A stretch of DNA of 64,000 nucleotides from Stereum hirsutum FP-91666 SS1 (lineage: Eukaryota; Basidiomycota; Agaricomycetes; Russulales; Stereaceae): the NCBI RefSeq assembly GCF_000264905.1, contig NW_006763154.1, forward strand, positions 429,125-493,124. The letters run 5' to 3'. Numbering within the stretch: the first letter of the stretch is position 1; every line of letters begins with the position of its first letter. The notes under the pieces are model-generated. The model was not told the DNA's origin. It was given only the letters and a program-made list of their open reading frames with translations, and did no database searches. Both the position numbers and the translations under genes were made by a program. This document shows, in pieces, positions 10,480 to 22,162 of this stretch.

Positions 10480-11848
10480 CTAAAAAATCTTGCGTATCCT
10501 CTCCCCCAACTCCGTCATCCCCGCCCCATTCCCTGTGTCATGATACCCATTCAACGCGAAATCCAAGCCCTTCATCCGTGACCGTTCGGCGATCTTGTTC
10601 GCGAATGAAACACGGACGCGGGAATAGATTGAGAGGACTTGGGGGAGCGTTCGGAGTGTCGTTAGGGGGAGGGAGAGAAGGGAGGAGAGGATGAAGGTGG
10701 CCTATTGTTGTTTCGTGAGCGATGGATGGACCGAGCGGAGATGACGAGCGGAGATGAGATGCGTCGGGATAGCGAGTGGAGGGGGTGGGTGGTATGATTG
10801 GAATATGTGCACATACCTCTATAGCTTGACCCGCTCCTGCGCCCTGAAATGGTGTCATTGCGTGCGCCTGAAGAGTGAGCGGTATCAGGAGGCAGGTTTA
10901 TTCGCGGACGCTGTAGTACATGGGGTGGCGTTTTGACAAAAATGATGACCTACCGCGTCCCCAAGCAGGACGACTCTGCCGTGTGAAAAAGTGTTGAGAG
11001 GTTTCATGACATTTACAGCCCATCAATTTACTGTCAGACTGTCTAAGCACTAAGATAATCCAAGATAATTCAGGCAATCGATTATCACGAGGACACAGAG
11101 GTCACGGAGATGATTGGACGAAAAGGGATGAAGACGTACGCTGGCAATTTGCTGGACGTCAAGCTCCCAATTGCTGAACGATCTGGACAACGCGCGCAAG
11201 TCTACTGTCGAGATCCATGGGTCTGTGTATAGTGATCCTTCTCTTGAGTAATCCGCTTCGAATGCGACGAAGTTGATGTAGCGTCCATGAGATATTGGAT
11301 TGGCCATGATGTGCTGTAAACGCAAGTCGCTACCATCTGATAAGATGGCCATCGAGTGAGCCGGTCCGATATACGAAAGGAAACTCACTCATTTCTTCCT
11401 AGAAACTACGCAAGGGCAAGGAGGTCAGCGAGGGTTTACACATACCAAGACTGAAAGCCGATCCCGACCTGTGCAGGAACGGAAAGTGCTCGATTCTGGG
11501 GCGCTATTTGTCGGAGTTTATCCGCAGGGATAAGCGTGCGATGAACCAACCTCGGTTCGACTCGACCCCGAAGGTCAGCTTCTTCGTTGACCTGTCCTCT
11601 TTGTTCTAATTGCTGAGCCTGTTCGTTGAGCATTTTTCGACGGATCATGGACTTGATCCCGTCGGCGCCGATGACGAGGTCGCATGTGGCGGTTGAACCG
11701 TCCTGGAAGAGGGGCTGTATTGGGGCACCAACATGAGGGGGTTGGACGTAGTGGTGAAGACGCTTGGAATTGAAGGTTTTGCAGCGGGAGGAGAGTCGTT
11801 GGAGAAGAACGCTGTGGAACTCGGCTCTATGAAAGGTCAGAAGCCCGC
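10480..11848 (-). pseudogene. FAD-dependent monooxygenase (salicylate hydroxylase-like), inactivated
   Basis: The minus strand encodes the central and C-terminal parts of a PHBH-fold flavin monooxygenase. Landmarks are GLLTFHRAEFHSVLLQRL, then CDLVIGADGIKS (the GADG motif), then IMANPISHGRYINFVAF, then RVVLLGDA joined to AHAMTPFQGAGAGQAIE (the GD...P FAD-ribityl motif), then a C-terminal helical tail to the stop at 10480. Exons with consistent phase include 10954-11049, 10817-10867 and 10480-10701. Two in-frame TGA codons occur where the family has Arg: in VN-stop-WAV (about 11013) and in the 10-nt exon before HIMANP (about 11390). The N-terminal GxGxxG exon is missing; upstream of 11848 lies a tRNA-derived repeat (11870-12112). 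These proteins hydroxylate aromatic substrates with NAD(P)H. This copy is probably dead. Confidence 0.65.
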
Positions 11849-11869
11849 CTAGACGACCAAGATAAAGAC

Positions 11870-12112
11870 GGTCAGCGTCGCTCGATGGTTAGAAGAATTG
11901 TAAGAGGATGTAAGGTTGGTCATGGGCCAGGACGTAGAACAAAGCAACCTACATCCAAATCCCGAGACGCCACAGCTTACACCAACATAAAAGATAAGCT
12001 GACGTCCAGAAAGTAGCTCGACCCGGAGTCGAAACGGGATCTTCCGTCGACCATTAGGTCTACTCCGATGCACAATAGAGAACAGACGCGCTACCGTTAC
12101 GCTTTCGAGCTA
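11870..12112 (-). repeat. tRNA-derived SINE-like unit, solitary copy
   Basis: On the minus strand, 12112-12014 is a tRNA-like head: acceptor-like AGCTCGA, a box-A-like stretch around TAGCGTAACGGTAGCGCG, box-B-like GTTTCGACTCC, then TCGAGCT. A body containing TTGCTTTGTTCTACGTCC runs on to about 11870. It is the same unit that forms the tandem arrays at 23-34 kb and sits exactly where the FAD monooxygenase loses its 5' exons. Confidence 0.65.
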
Positions 12113-12539
12113 GATGTCTAGATGTCCTCTCTGGTGGACCAGTCGACATGTTAGACCCGAACACAGAACAGAGCAAGACGCGATTCACGAGATACGATAG
12201 TGGTTCACTGGAGACGATGTCGATGACGATGACGATACGTCCGGTTCGGATTGGGTTCGAGCGCGTGCTGAGGCTGATTTATAATAAGACTTTCCGCGGC
12301 GAAATGCGACGCGTGCAATGCGTAGAAATAACCTCAACCTCAGGAGCAATCTCGAACACCGAAGAGGAAAAAAAAGGAGACGAAAACACGAAACGCGAGG
12401 ATCCAAGAAGAACCGAGAGGGACGAAGCAAACGAAACGCAAACACAAACACCCCTTCCATCGTCATCCCAAGCAAACGAAGATCCGAAGGGATCCCAAAC
12501 AAATCTAAGAGAGAAACAAGAACACAAAGAAGCGCACAG
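12113..12539. other. Repeat-derived spacer
   Basis: No gene. The A-rich stretch 12360-12540 matches, in reverse complement, sequence at about 15110-15240 and belongs to the decayed LURP-one locus family. The first bases (12140-12180) resemble the flank of the tRNA-like unit at 23872-23968. Confidence 0.35.
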
Positions 12540-13850
12540 TCTGCTGCCCCCCAATCACCTCTCTCATATTCAAGATCTTGCGTCATATCTGGCCGACGAC
12601 GCGTTTGGTGCCGAGAAGGCTTATTAATGCGGATCTGTTTGGATTTGTTGTCAATGTGAGGGGGGGGGGGATTTTAGTTAGCTTAAGGTGGTGGACCACG
12701 TAAGTAGGAGGGGGTGCAAAGGATGAAGAGTGGTGCGAAGGATGAAATCGATTAAAGACGAGGGTGAGGAGGATGAAAGAGTGAGAGGGTGCGAAGGATG
12801 ATGGAGAAGAGCGACACATATATCTCGGAAGCGACGCCGTAGTACCGTGCTACAGGGTCTTGCATAATAAACTGGAATGTCGCGCGTAGAAAAATCCTGG
12901 GCGCCCGAACCAAACAAAGCCGTAAGCGGTAAGTACTTTCGGCTTGGCTTCGGCAGTGGCGCACCTTAGGATTTGGTGACCGTTCGTTTCATCCATCTCC
13001 TCAGTGTCTCTCTGTGAGCTCCCTTATTCCCTCACCTAGAGCATACGGTATCGTGCTCTATGATAAAGAATTCTCGTCACTGTATCTGGCAGGAAAAAAA
13101 TGTGGCCTTTTGTATCAACATTTCTGTTATGCAGACCGACGGCGTTAATCCGACGTCCAAGGCTGCCCGCTGACATCAACATAACTCCTTCTCCCTGGAA
13201 GTTGTACGGGAGATCGAGCGTTCGTTTACACGTCTTTTTATTGATGTTGTCTTTTCAATGGAGCAGATGAACGGCTAAACACACGTCGAAGCCGCCAGGA
13301 CATTTGCGTGAAGGGTGGTGCCACACCATTCCTGCCGAGGATCGCCGAGAGGACCTGCCATTTACAGCTCTGTTTGGTCCAGGCACGCAACTTTTTTGTG
13401 CGCGCGACTTTCCAGTTTATTATGCAAGACCCTGTAGATGAAACGAGAATAGAAAAGAGAAAGAACAGAACGCACCGAACTCGGAGCCAATCCCCTGTAC
13501 ATTCCGGCTCGATGAGGTCGTGCGAGGAGGTGGATGCATTTGCGGAGGGAAGGAGGCTATCATGCAGGAGGAGCCGACTGTCGTGGGCGATGGTAGTTAG
13601 CAAGTCATTCATTCGGCCGGTCGGTCAGTACATGGGAGTGATACGAAGGAGGGTGAAGAGACAGGAAATCGAGAGAAGGGACGAACTAGAGAACTTCTTC
13701 TTGGCTGTACAGAGATCGGTGTCGTCCATGGCCCCAATCAGCTGTGTCTTGTGGAACGCCAGCACTTTGTTACGGACGGAAAAGAGTGCGTTTGACGAGC
13801 AGCGAGTAAAGACGAAGAAAGATGGTCGGAGGTTGGGACGACGCAATGTG
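12540..13850 (-). pseudogene. LURP-one-like gene remnant (copy A)
   Basis: Read on the minus strand, fragments of a fungal LURP-one/tubby-C-like protein appear in order. SSNALFSVRNKVLAFHKTQ and MDDTDLCTAKKKFS lie at about 13800-13690. GSSCMIASF and a SSHDLIE-like stretch lie at about 13600-13480. After a gap come LISLLGTKRVVGQI-stop-RKILNMREVIGGQQTVRFF at about 12635-12540, with an in-frame TGA. A deletion after MIASF also shifts the frame. The intron between the last two exons is occupied by the inverted-repeat element at 12853-13434. The family comprises small phospholipid-scramblase-like proteins of unknown role, often expanded in basidiomycetes. This copy cannot encode the protein. Confidence 0.6.
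12853..13434. mobile_element. 582-bp TIR element, TA-flanked, non-autonomous
   Basis: Arms of about 77 bp starting CAGGGTCTTGCATAATAAAC are near-identical inverted copies at 12853-12929 and 13358-13434. Both ends are bordered by TA (12851-12852 and 13435-13436), as expected for a TA-targeting class II element. The interior encodes nothing recognisable. It lies in an intron of the decayed LURP-one copy. Confidence 0.75.
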
Positions 13851-15009
13851 GCGACGCCATGGTGATATTGAGGTGGCGAGGTGGCGGCAGGGGAGTCGGA
13901 GCTCCGATCCGGTTCCGGCGCGGCCCGAGAGGGCGATTTTTTCCTCGACGACGATCGTCACTCGAAACTCTCCACGACCGCCACACATCCCGCCTCGAAG
14001 ATGCTCGCTATAGGGAGGACACAACTAGTACTCACTCTCGATATTCCTGTATGTGGGTGTGTACCGGGACTGCTGGTCGTTGTTTCTGCACGCTGTAGGC
14101 TTTTTATCACAGCCCCTCGTCGCACACCCCGTCGTTCCCTCTTGAATCGTCTAGGGTAAGATGAGTCCTCCCTCCGGTTCTGAATCACAACAACTCTCTC
14201 TACGACCACCCCCATTGTAACTCGAAGAAACCTAGCTCCCGGTATGCTCGTAGCTGGCTGCGTACCAGGACTGCTTCTCGTTGTTTCTTCACACTGTACT
14301 CTTTGGACCTCGGCTCCTCGTCATTTACACGCTGGCCTCTGGGAGCTCTCTCGCACCCCCTCTTCCTCTATCTATGGCCCACGTGTGCTGTGTAAGATTG
14401 TACCCTCGCACCTCAGCTCCAGCTCTTCAGTGACTCGCACTCGTACTCACCCTCATATCTCTCGTTCGCCAGTGGTCTCACCATGATCGTCCCCTCCTGA
14501 TTCCGTACGGTAGGTTGGGTCATTGGCACGTTGCCTCACTTTAACTGCTACAGAAATATGGAGCTAATGGCCGAAGTTCATGCAGTGGCGAAGTCACTGT
14601 GAAATGACAGAAGTTACTTCGGTCACGAAATTCGCGTGATAAGTTAACTTTTGGCTGAGAAAAGTTAGCCCTCGAAGCTACTTCGCTCATAACCCAGGAT
14701 GCTGAGAGATCGCGTTGACCAGAGGCTGTTCAGGTAAGCTAGATAATGACTGATACCCGAAAGCCCGTATCGCTCACTACTTTATTGTCCACCATCGAAC
14801 CTAGCAGTCGTGTCCTCACGCATGATCGCCTCCGTCCACAACCTCGCCCCCGTGCACGCAGCATCTTCCTCGCGCGACCGAATTTAAGTGGGACTGGTTC
14901 GTCGCTCGTTCTGTCTTTTTATTCTACTGCCAGCACCGCGATTTTGTGCGATGTTTTTGCTTCGTTTTTGAGATATATACGCCACTCTTTTTCCCTCGCC
15001 CTTCGTCTT
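13851..15009. other. Intergenic, partial internal duplication
   Basis: No gene recognised. Segments at about 14046-14150 and 14239-14345 are diverged direct repeats (shared GTACC-GGACTGCT and TCGTTGTTTCT blocks). A TC-rich stretch follows to 15000. Confidence 0.35.
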
Positions 15010-15290
15010 TCACCCATTGCGCCTATCTTTCTTTTCTCGTCGGCCAGATATAGCGCAAGATCTTGAACATGCATATGAGGGAGGTCATTGGGGGTAGCAG
15101 AATGTGCAGTTTTTTTTTTGGTTCGACTTTGATTGTCCTTGGTTTTCGGATTTTTTTTCGCCGCATCTCGTTTCTATCGCTCTTCTTCGATCCTCACGTT
15201 TCGTATTTGCGTTTCATTTTGCGCTTTTATTCGGTGGTTGAGGTTGGTTCTGCGGATGGAATGCGTCACCTTTCGGCCTCGAGCTCATAC
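15010..15290 (+). pseudogene. LURP-one-like gene fragment (copy B)
   Basis: The plus strand encodes FLVGQI, then TAG, then RKILN and REVIGG, the same C-terminal block as the other two LURP-one copies, followed by diverged sequence that matches 12360-12540 in reverse complement. Only the last exon region is visible, and the in-frame TAG occupies the codon after VGQI, where copy A has TGA and copy C has Trp. It is an inverted, dead fragment. Confidence 0.5.
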
Positions 15291-17498
15291 AATGCTCGAA
15301 CCCGTTGTATCCCGCCCGATGCATCGTCATCCTCATTGTATCGGGTCCATTGTCTCGGGCGAACGGCCATTGTCATCGTCTCCGACCAAGGGCCATCGCC
15401 TCGGGCGAAAGGCCATCGTCTCGGGCGAACGGCTAGCTTTAACTGGTCGACTAGCTGCTTGGACGGGCTGCCTGATTGGCCGCACTGGTTGGCCGGCTGT
15501 CTAGCTGTCTAGTTTCCGTGGGTATATACTCACGTTCTTATTCACTTTCGGGGAGTTGGACGTTCGGGCATTCTTATCCCTGTTTGGGTGTTCATGCGAG
15601 GCTCGAAATTCGAACGAAGCTCGAATTTTGAACAGACGAAGAGCCTTACTCTGTATGATCCTTCGAGGCGCATGTGATGTATAGTAAATCGAGATCTCGT
15701 TCCATAACACCTCGAGCATGCGCTCCGTGTCATACTGCCAGAACATTAGCTTCACATTGATCGAGTGGTCGAGCTGCAGTACGTGCCGGAGACGTGTCGT
15801 GGGTCGTGGTCGTGTGCCGTTATTGATTTTCCCCTTCGTTCGAGTTCGAGTTGGGTCTTCAATCCGTTCTTCCTTACTAATAGACTGATAATAAATGATT
15901 TGTAAACACAGGTTACTGTCGTGCTGATGGTTCTGTAAGAGTTGCAGCCGTGTTGTCATCCTAATCCGAGACAGCCGTACATTCGTCGAGATCGATTTTT
16001 AGGCTAACATGAAAACACATGAACTGTCGATGATACATGCTTTCTTCTCCCTCTTCAACTCTTCATCGACCTTCACCACCCCCCATAACTCCATCACCGC
16101 TGCCTCTCTACGCAAATTTTTACCTGGCCTCGTGATTGGTCTGCCCTCGAATAGCTTTCAAAGTCGCTGCTGGATTCTGACTAGTTCAGTTCTGGGTTGC
16201 AGTGTTGGATTTGTGTCTGCGCACAGCTCTAAGATTTTGTGTGCCTGTCCCTCTGCATGTACGCGGTGTACGTCCTCGACATGTTTGGTATGCAAAATCT
16301 TCTTTGTTTGTTGGTCTCGTGAGCTCAATATCCGTAGATGTTGACGGCCTGTTCTCGACTGCTTCCCTCTGCCGCCCCACCTCATTGTATCTGCCTCATT
16401 GTCCCAGACTCCTTCAATCAGGCTACGCTGCTCTCTCCTTCCACCTCACATAGCTTACACTCCAAGCGTTCATTCCAGGACCGGCCAGATGATGCGACAC
16501 GGACTCAGCTCACTCACTGAGACGATCACGCAAATTTTAATCTTATCTTGAACAATCACCGCTCGGCCCCTTCCTTGATGCTGGAATGACACTGTCTGAA
16601 TCAGTTTCATGGTACGAGGAGAGGTGTAGATTACAATTCAAATTTAAATACTACGTTGCGCACACATCTTTATCGCCAATAGAGTCATTCAATTTGACAC
16701 CACGAGTTTTTCGTAGACAACCAGCGAACCTGCCGACTTGACCGCTGCACGAACTCATCCGCGCACCCTCACTTGTCCGAATCCATCTCCTACTCGGCCT
16801 CCCGATACCTCGCAAGCACATGCTCATCCACCCGCGTCTCCATTTACACCTTGCACCCACACTCCGACGCTACCTACTCTTTGTCGTCGGCATCATGTTT
16901 TTGGGTCAAAACATCGGCAGCCCGTTCCGGATCCTCAAAGTCGCTGATGATCGAATTCAGAGCTCCGTTTACGGCCGCGTGAAAGACTGAGGTAGATTTG
17001 GTTTTTGGGAGCCCGGTTCCGTTTCGAGTGCTATTGACAGTATGCGCTTCCCATTCCCGTAAAAAGAGGAGGAACCGTGCGGTCAGGATCCCAGATACTT
17101 AAGGGGTGATGCAAAGTCGTGTTTCGTCAAAAACAGAACAATTTCAGAGTTACGACAATCCCTTAGAAGAACCAGAGAAGCCTCCACTGGACCAAGAGCA
17201 AAGGAGAGCTGACCACGTCTAAGTATGTAAGTAGCATGTAACCTCGATGAGTACTGATGCGACAGTTGTTCACGAAGGGAAGCATTGGAGAAAGATAGGA
17301 TCTGTAACTATCCCGGCGTGGGACCGTCATAATAATAGCCGCCTTGCCATGACCTCGACCTCACCTTGAACATGAGGTCCACACACGCCACTGGAACTCA
17401 AAGCGATATGAGAGAGCAGGATTTCACTCTTCCTCCCATTCTTCCGTTCGTTTCATCCTACTGTCTATCTTCCAGCTATCGCGAAACATCTTCTCAGA
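15291..17498. other. Intergenic, short tandem repeat at 15349-15433
   Basis: Four imperfect copies of a 20-26 bp unit (core CCATCGTCTCGGGCGAACGG) lie at 15349-15433. Otherwise only short open frames on both strands (for example 15501-15959, -) without recognisable motifs. Confidence 0.35.
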
Positions 17499-18768
17499 AT
17501 GTCATTTATTCTCAAATTCGTCTATATACTCTGCGGCTGCTCATCAGAAGGGACCGACGCCGAGACTGCATATGCGTATGCCGAGAGTCCCTACGAACGA
17601 CAATTACAGCAACAGCTGCTGCCTCCACTGGGCGAGCAGCATGGATATGGTTCTGTACGTCAGGATCAAGACACCTTACACTCTGTGATAAATGAGCGTC
17701 CTGGAGATGAGCCAGTGCGAGGAAAGGGAGAGGGTACGGAAGGAATAAGGAGCTATGCGGAGGCAGTGGTATCGAGCTCACAACCAGCTGCTAGTCGTGG
17801 GGATGGAGTTGACGTAATATATAGGGAAAGGCCAATGGTGTGTGGCAGTCTATTTCTCTATCTCAGGCTTGACCTTTTAAACATTTCGATCTTCTCTATG
17901 GGTCGCTACTTTCCTCGGCGCCAATCAAATAGAATATTCCCATTGAGGGCTCAAATTACGCTACCTCGCGACACCTCCATTACACCCATGGGGATCAGAT
18001 GAATAAGTTGGATTATGATGCAGATGCGATATTCCGAAGTAAGTATTAACCAGCCCATATTTCTGAAGACGTTATATGGAGATCCGGGGGCTAACGCTGT
18101 GTCTGTGTGGCCAAAGAGAAGAACTCGGTGAGTTGTCTGCTTGACGAACGTTCCCGAAACTGACTGATTTCTGTGCATCGTCTGCTCTGATCTCATGGGC
18201 ATAGAAATGTAAACGCGGCGAGGTCGATCTGCATGGTCTCCGTATCTCAGATGCTGAGTTTTACACGGCTAAGTCAATACAAGAGTATCGGCAACGTGGC
18301 GAGTCTTCTGTTCGTCTTATCGTGGGTCAGTTATCAGCTATTATCCCCACTTTAGATCGGGCAGACAAACCGATCATATTCCAATACTGCGCACAGACAT
18401 TCCTGTCGCTTTCCTTGATGTAAAACTAATGAATCTCGGCTTTTCTGCCACAAGGGAAGGGATTACATTCGGTGAATCAAGAGCCTAGGCTGCGTCCTGC
18501 GATGTCCAAGTATCTTCAGAAGTACGTCCCGTTCATGTTTTGGTTACACCATCCGCCACTATCTCAACCCCACATATAATCCACCCCATGCCCCAATGCT
18601 GAATAAAATATCCGAGCATAAAATTATGGTCATTGATCTGCGCCCCATTTTCATAGGAAGAACATCGTCGCTGTAGTCGACCCCATGAATTCTGGAGTCC
18701 TGATCGTCCAGCTTGAAGGTGGTAAACCTTCTCGCAAATCAATGAAGCGAGGTCGTGGGCCCAGATGA
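17499..18768 (+). CDS. Smr-domain protein (DUF1771 + Smr)
   Basis: Six exons join in phase: 17499-17837, 17933-18038, 18117-18127 (only 11 nt), 18205-18325, 18455-18521 and 18657-18768, giving 251 residues. After a short hydrophobic N-terminus (SFILKFVYILCGC) and a disordered linker comes a DUF1771-like helical segment (NYATSRHLHYTHGDQMNKLD...). The Smr domain follows, with VDLHGL near residue 165, VRLIVGKGLHS and the closing strand VVDPMNSGVLIVQLE. Smr domains are structure-specific nucleases or RNA-binding modules related to MutS2; the DLHGL and GKGLHS motifs are intact here. It is probably a functional nucleic-acid-acting or ribosome-associated protein. The ATG at 17499 is the only good start upstream of the conserved part; the extreme N-terminus is uncertain. 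Confidence 0.85.
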
Positions 18769-21087
18769 ATTCGCAAGAGCGCTAGTTTCAGAAAGAACTA
18801 ACACCTATCGTTGTCAAGCAAGAGTCCAGATCAAGGCTATCGCTTGATCTGTTTACTACAGAGTAGAGTATCGTGGTAGTGGAAACATACTCGCCACCGA
18901 TAGCATACAGCGCCGGTAGATCGAAAACTCCAATGACCAGTGACTTCTCGTCGAATAATTCAGCCCTCTTTGGATCTTTAGTACCGCGTACAATTTAAGG
19001 GGTAGGAAGAGCAAAATCGCAGCGGAAAGCGACAGGTACGCGAGAGTCAAAAAGTCTTATGAAAAGGGTAAGGTCGAATAGTCGAAGATCAAATACAAAG
19101 AAGGGACTTGAGCGAGCATGAGTAGGGCGATGATGCACTTACGTCGAAGATCGAAACTCGAGCTCGTCTATCCCGGTAATTATGTATATGCGTTAAGGAA
19201 CGACCGATAAATATATCTTGTCTTGCTATGCCACCAACCTCGCTCGAATTATCAACGACATCCTTCAGCAGAATGACTTGCTCTGGCCAATAGATCAAGG
19301 GGTGTCGTGGCGATGGTGCATGGGGCCTTAGCGCGCCACAAACGATGGGCAATGTGACGGACGCGGAAGTCGACATGTAGGTGGATGCGATGAATCTGGA
19401 GCTGGAAAACGACTGAGCACTCGACAGCAGATATGAAGAATAAATACTGTCCGAGTGCGGGGCGTGGTGGCTGTCGAAGGTATGTTGTTAGGAGCTAACA
19501 GAGTTTCATGGAGAGCGCAAGAGTGACGGTAGACATGGTGGTTAACGTGAGACAGTGAAGAGACTTATCAGTTCTGGGCATCACGATGATCTGGCGACAG
19601 GAAGATCGGAAATATTGGGCAGAAGGGGAGAGATGTGGACTTTCGTACCGTTCAAGCCCCATGAAAGGCAAAAGCATTAGATTACGAAGCTGGACTGTGA
19701 TATCTTCCGAAAGAAGACTACCCTCACTAGTCGCCATCCCCCGGCCGGATGCTATGAAACCCACGTACATAATTGCCGTCCGTCGAGCCCCTCCTCCATG
19801 GCTTCCTCTCCTGTTACACCACACAAAGAGCCGTCGGAAAGACATCGTCTCAATTCTGGTAGTTTCTTATGTGTGGATATTTCAAGGGCTGGGCGAGGAC
19901 GAAGTTGATGGGAAATCGTTGAGGAAGAACTGCTGTTTATAGTCGGATCGTGTGGAAGAGCCGCGTCTTTCGCAGTAATAAGAGAGGGTCCAGCTAGAGG
20001 AGGTGTATTAGGTATGATAGAAAGGCAAGGAAGGTCAGTGTTTCACGGAGCATTTTGTGGAAGAAAACAATCGGACAAGCCTTCAGACCAACATCTCGAG
20101 ACATCTTCGCCTCATAGCACGTCCATTATTACGTCCATCCTTCGTAGCGCGAGATTGTGTGGCCATTTATCAGCACAGATCGTCAACCTCTGTGTATCGT
20201 AGGTAGATGCACAGGTATTATGACGGAGTAGTCGGGCGAAGACCGGGTCGTACGAATGTTCGAACGAGGACGAGAGTAGTGGAGCTTGAAGAGGCGAGTA
20301 AAACCTATGCATCATGACGAGGGATGGATAGGGGTTGAGAAGGGAGGTGAGTGATGGAGCTGCAAAGTGGGATGGTGAAAAGTGGTGAATCCATGAGAAG
20401 CTATATGACTATGTGGCAAAGCGGGGACAGGAATTGTAGGAAAAATAATTGCTGACGTACCTGCAAACTTCCGTCTTCTCCTACACCGGCAGCGCATGCG
20501 CACTTGAACGATTCTCGCTCTCATGTCTGTAGAAGCGCTACCCCGCATGAGCCTTGTATCATGCCCATCTGCGCTCACCCCGATATTCGCAACGGTGAAC
20601 ACACTAGTCCTGCGACTAAACTAATGCTGCATGGGCAGTCTCCACGTAAACTTCGAAAGCTCTCACCACATCCTGCAAATTTGGTCTCGTAGCGCATCTA
20701 GAGAGAACCAAAGCAGCGCTTAATCGTCAAATTACAGAGTACTATAGAAACTTTAGAGCCTAGCCAAGATGAGACTATTGGTGGCAGAACATCGCTAGCG
20801 AGAGGCACGACGAGCTGGCAAAGATACAGCTCGAGTATAGAAACAAGCACAGAATACGAACGTAAGTTTCAGCGCGAAGCTGATTCGAACGAACGAGGCA
20901 GAGAGGGAGTTATCAGTGACATTTGAGTCCACATAGTCGACCACTGCACATTTGTGTACATCCAGTCGAAGACGAGGTCGGAGCGGGGACGACAAACGCA
21001 CGTCGAAAATAAGATGTCGAAAAAAAAGAATACAGGGAGAAGAAAGCAGATCGTCAACAATCGAGTAACATTTCTCACGAGGAGACA
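18769..21087. other. Intergenic, possible unrecognised minus-strand gene
   Basis: Three minus-strand open frames (18856-19050, 19089-19376, 19495-19845) could be exons of one gene; the first has a hydrophobic stretch (LAYLSLSAAILLFLPL). No splice chain, start or family could be supported. The segment 19900-21087 shows nothing. Confidence 0.25.
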
Positions 21088-22162
21088 TTAAAGACGGGCA
21101 AGATCAGACCACGGTAGGTCACGCTGACGTGAACGAATAGAGAGGAAACTGAATGTTAAAACAAATAAATAACCCAAGAATATGACCAAAGAAAAGAAAC
21201 GTACACTGTGCTGCCCTCCAATGACGTCTCTCATATTCGAGATCTTGCGCCATATCCGGCCGACGACGTGTTCGGTGCCTAGGACGGTAATTATCGCTGG
21301 TCTGCGGACGAAGAAGGGAGTGAGGAAGGGAGGAGGGAGGGAGGGAAGCAAGAGAGAAAGTGATCGTCAGTACGAGTTTGAGTTTGAATCCAGGACGGGG
21401 ATGGAGGTGGAAGGGAAGTGAAGAGGAGAGAAGAGAAGAGGGGGCGGTGGGCGGAGATAACAACAGAAAAAAAGAACACCAAAAGTAACGCATATACGCA
21501 ACTCCCCCGTCCATCACATCGAACCAACAACGCTGGGAGAAGAATAAAAGAAAGTGGAAAGAAAGGACGCACTGATCGGTCCAGTCCGCTTTACATTTGA
21601 GCTCAATGAGGTCGTGCGATGACGAGGCTGCGTTTGCGGAGGCTAGGTTGCGGAAGGAGGCGATCATGGGGGGGAGGAGCCGACTGTGGGGCCTGATGGG
21701 AGTTAGTGAGAGTGACAGGAAGTAGGGATGAAGAGATGGGGAATGGAGACGCGGAAGACGAGGAAAGAGGAGAGGAGGGGAGGGGAGCAACGCACTAGAG
21801 AACTTTTTCTTGAAAGTACAGAGATCATTGTCGTCCATAGTCTCGGTCAGCTGTGTCTTGTGGAAAGCGAGGAATTTGGTCCGGACGGTGTGCAACGTTC
21901 ATCAAATCTCAAAACCACGACATAGAACAGGAGTGAACGCACCTTTGCGATCCCGCCAACTAAACCCTTGCCCATCACACCGCACAACATCCTGCCCCGG
22001 CGAAATCTGGATACTAAAATCGTCACCACTTATACTCCACATCTTCTTCTTCATGACGAGCGTCTCGACGTGGAGCAGGCAGAAGGCGGCGTTGAGGCCG
22101 ATGGGGAGGCGGAAATGCTCGAGGAGGACGGATTGGGGGGTGGAGTGGCCGAAGAGTCCCAT
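21088..22162 (-). pseudogene. LURP-one-like gene, nearly complete but damaged (copy C)
   Basis: The minus strand shows the family in order. Exon 1 (21943-22162) runs MGLFGHSTPQSVLLEHFRLP ... MWSISGDDFSIQISPGQD ... CDGQGFSWRDRK. Then come LHTVRTKFLAFHKTQ and MDDNDLCTFKKKFS (about 21796-21880), MIASFRNLASANAASSSHDL (21573-21683), and VLGTEHVVGRIWRKISNMRD (about 21300-21220). Family length is about 200 residues. Two defects are visible. The second exon lacks a usable acceptor and has TGATGA just before its conserved part. A run of seven C at 21668-21674 is one base short of keeping exon 3 in phase with exon 2. It is therefore likely a recent pseudogene, though a sequencing error in the homopolymer would change part of this view. 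Confidence 0.6.

Noticed and set aside
12185..12586. Long minus-strand frames in 12.2-12.9 kb
   Set aside because: They arise from low-complexity AG/TC-rich sequence overlapping the decayed LURP-one copy; no motif or splice support.
15349..15433. 20-26 bp tandem repeats as a CRISPR-like array
   Set aside because: Units are contiguous without spacers, diverged, and in a eukaryotic genome; an ordinary minisatellite.
18856..19845. A minus-strand membrane-protein gene
   Set aside because: Three frames could be exons, but no start, splice chain or family match was found, so it is mentioned only within the intergenic entry.
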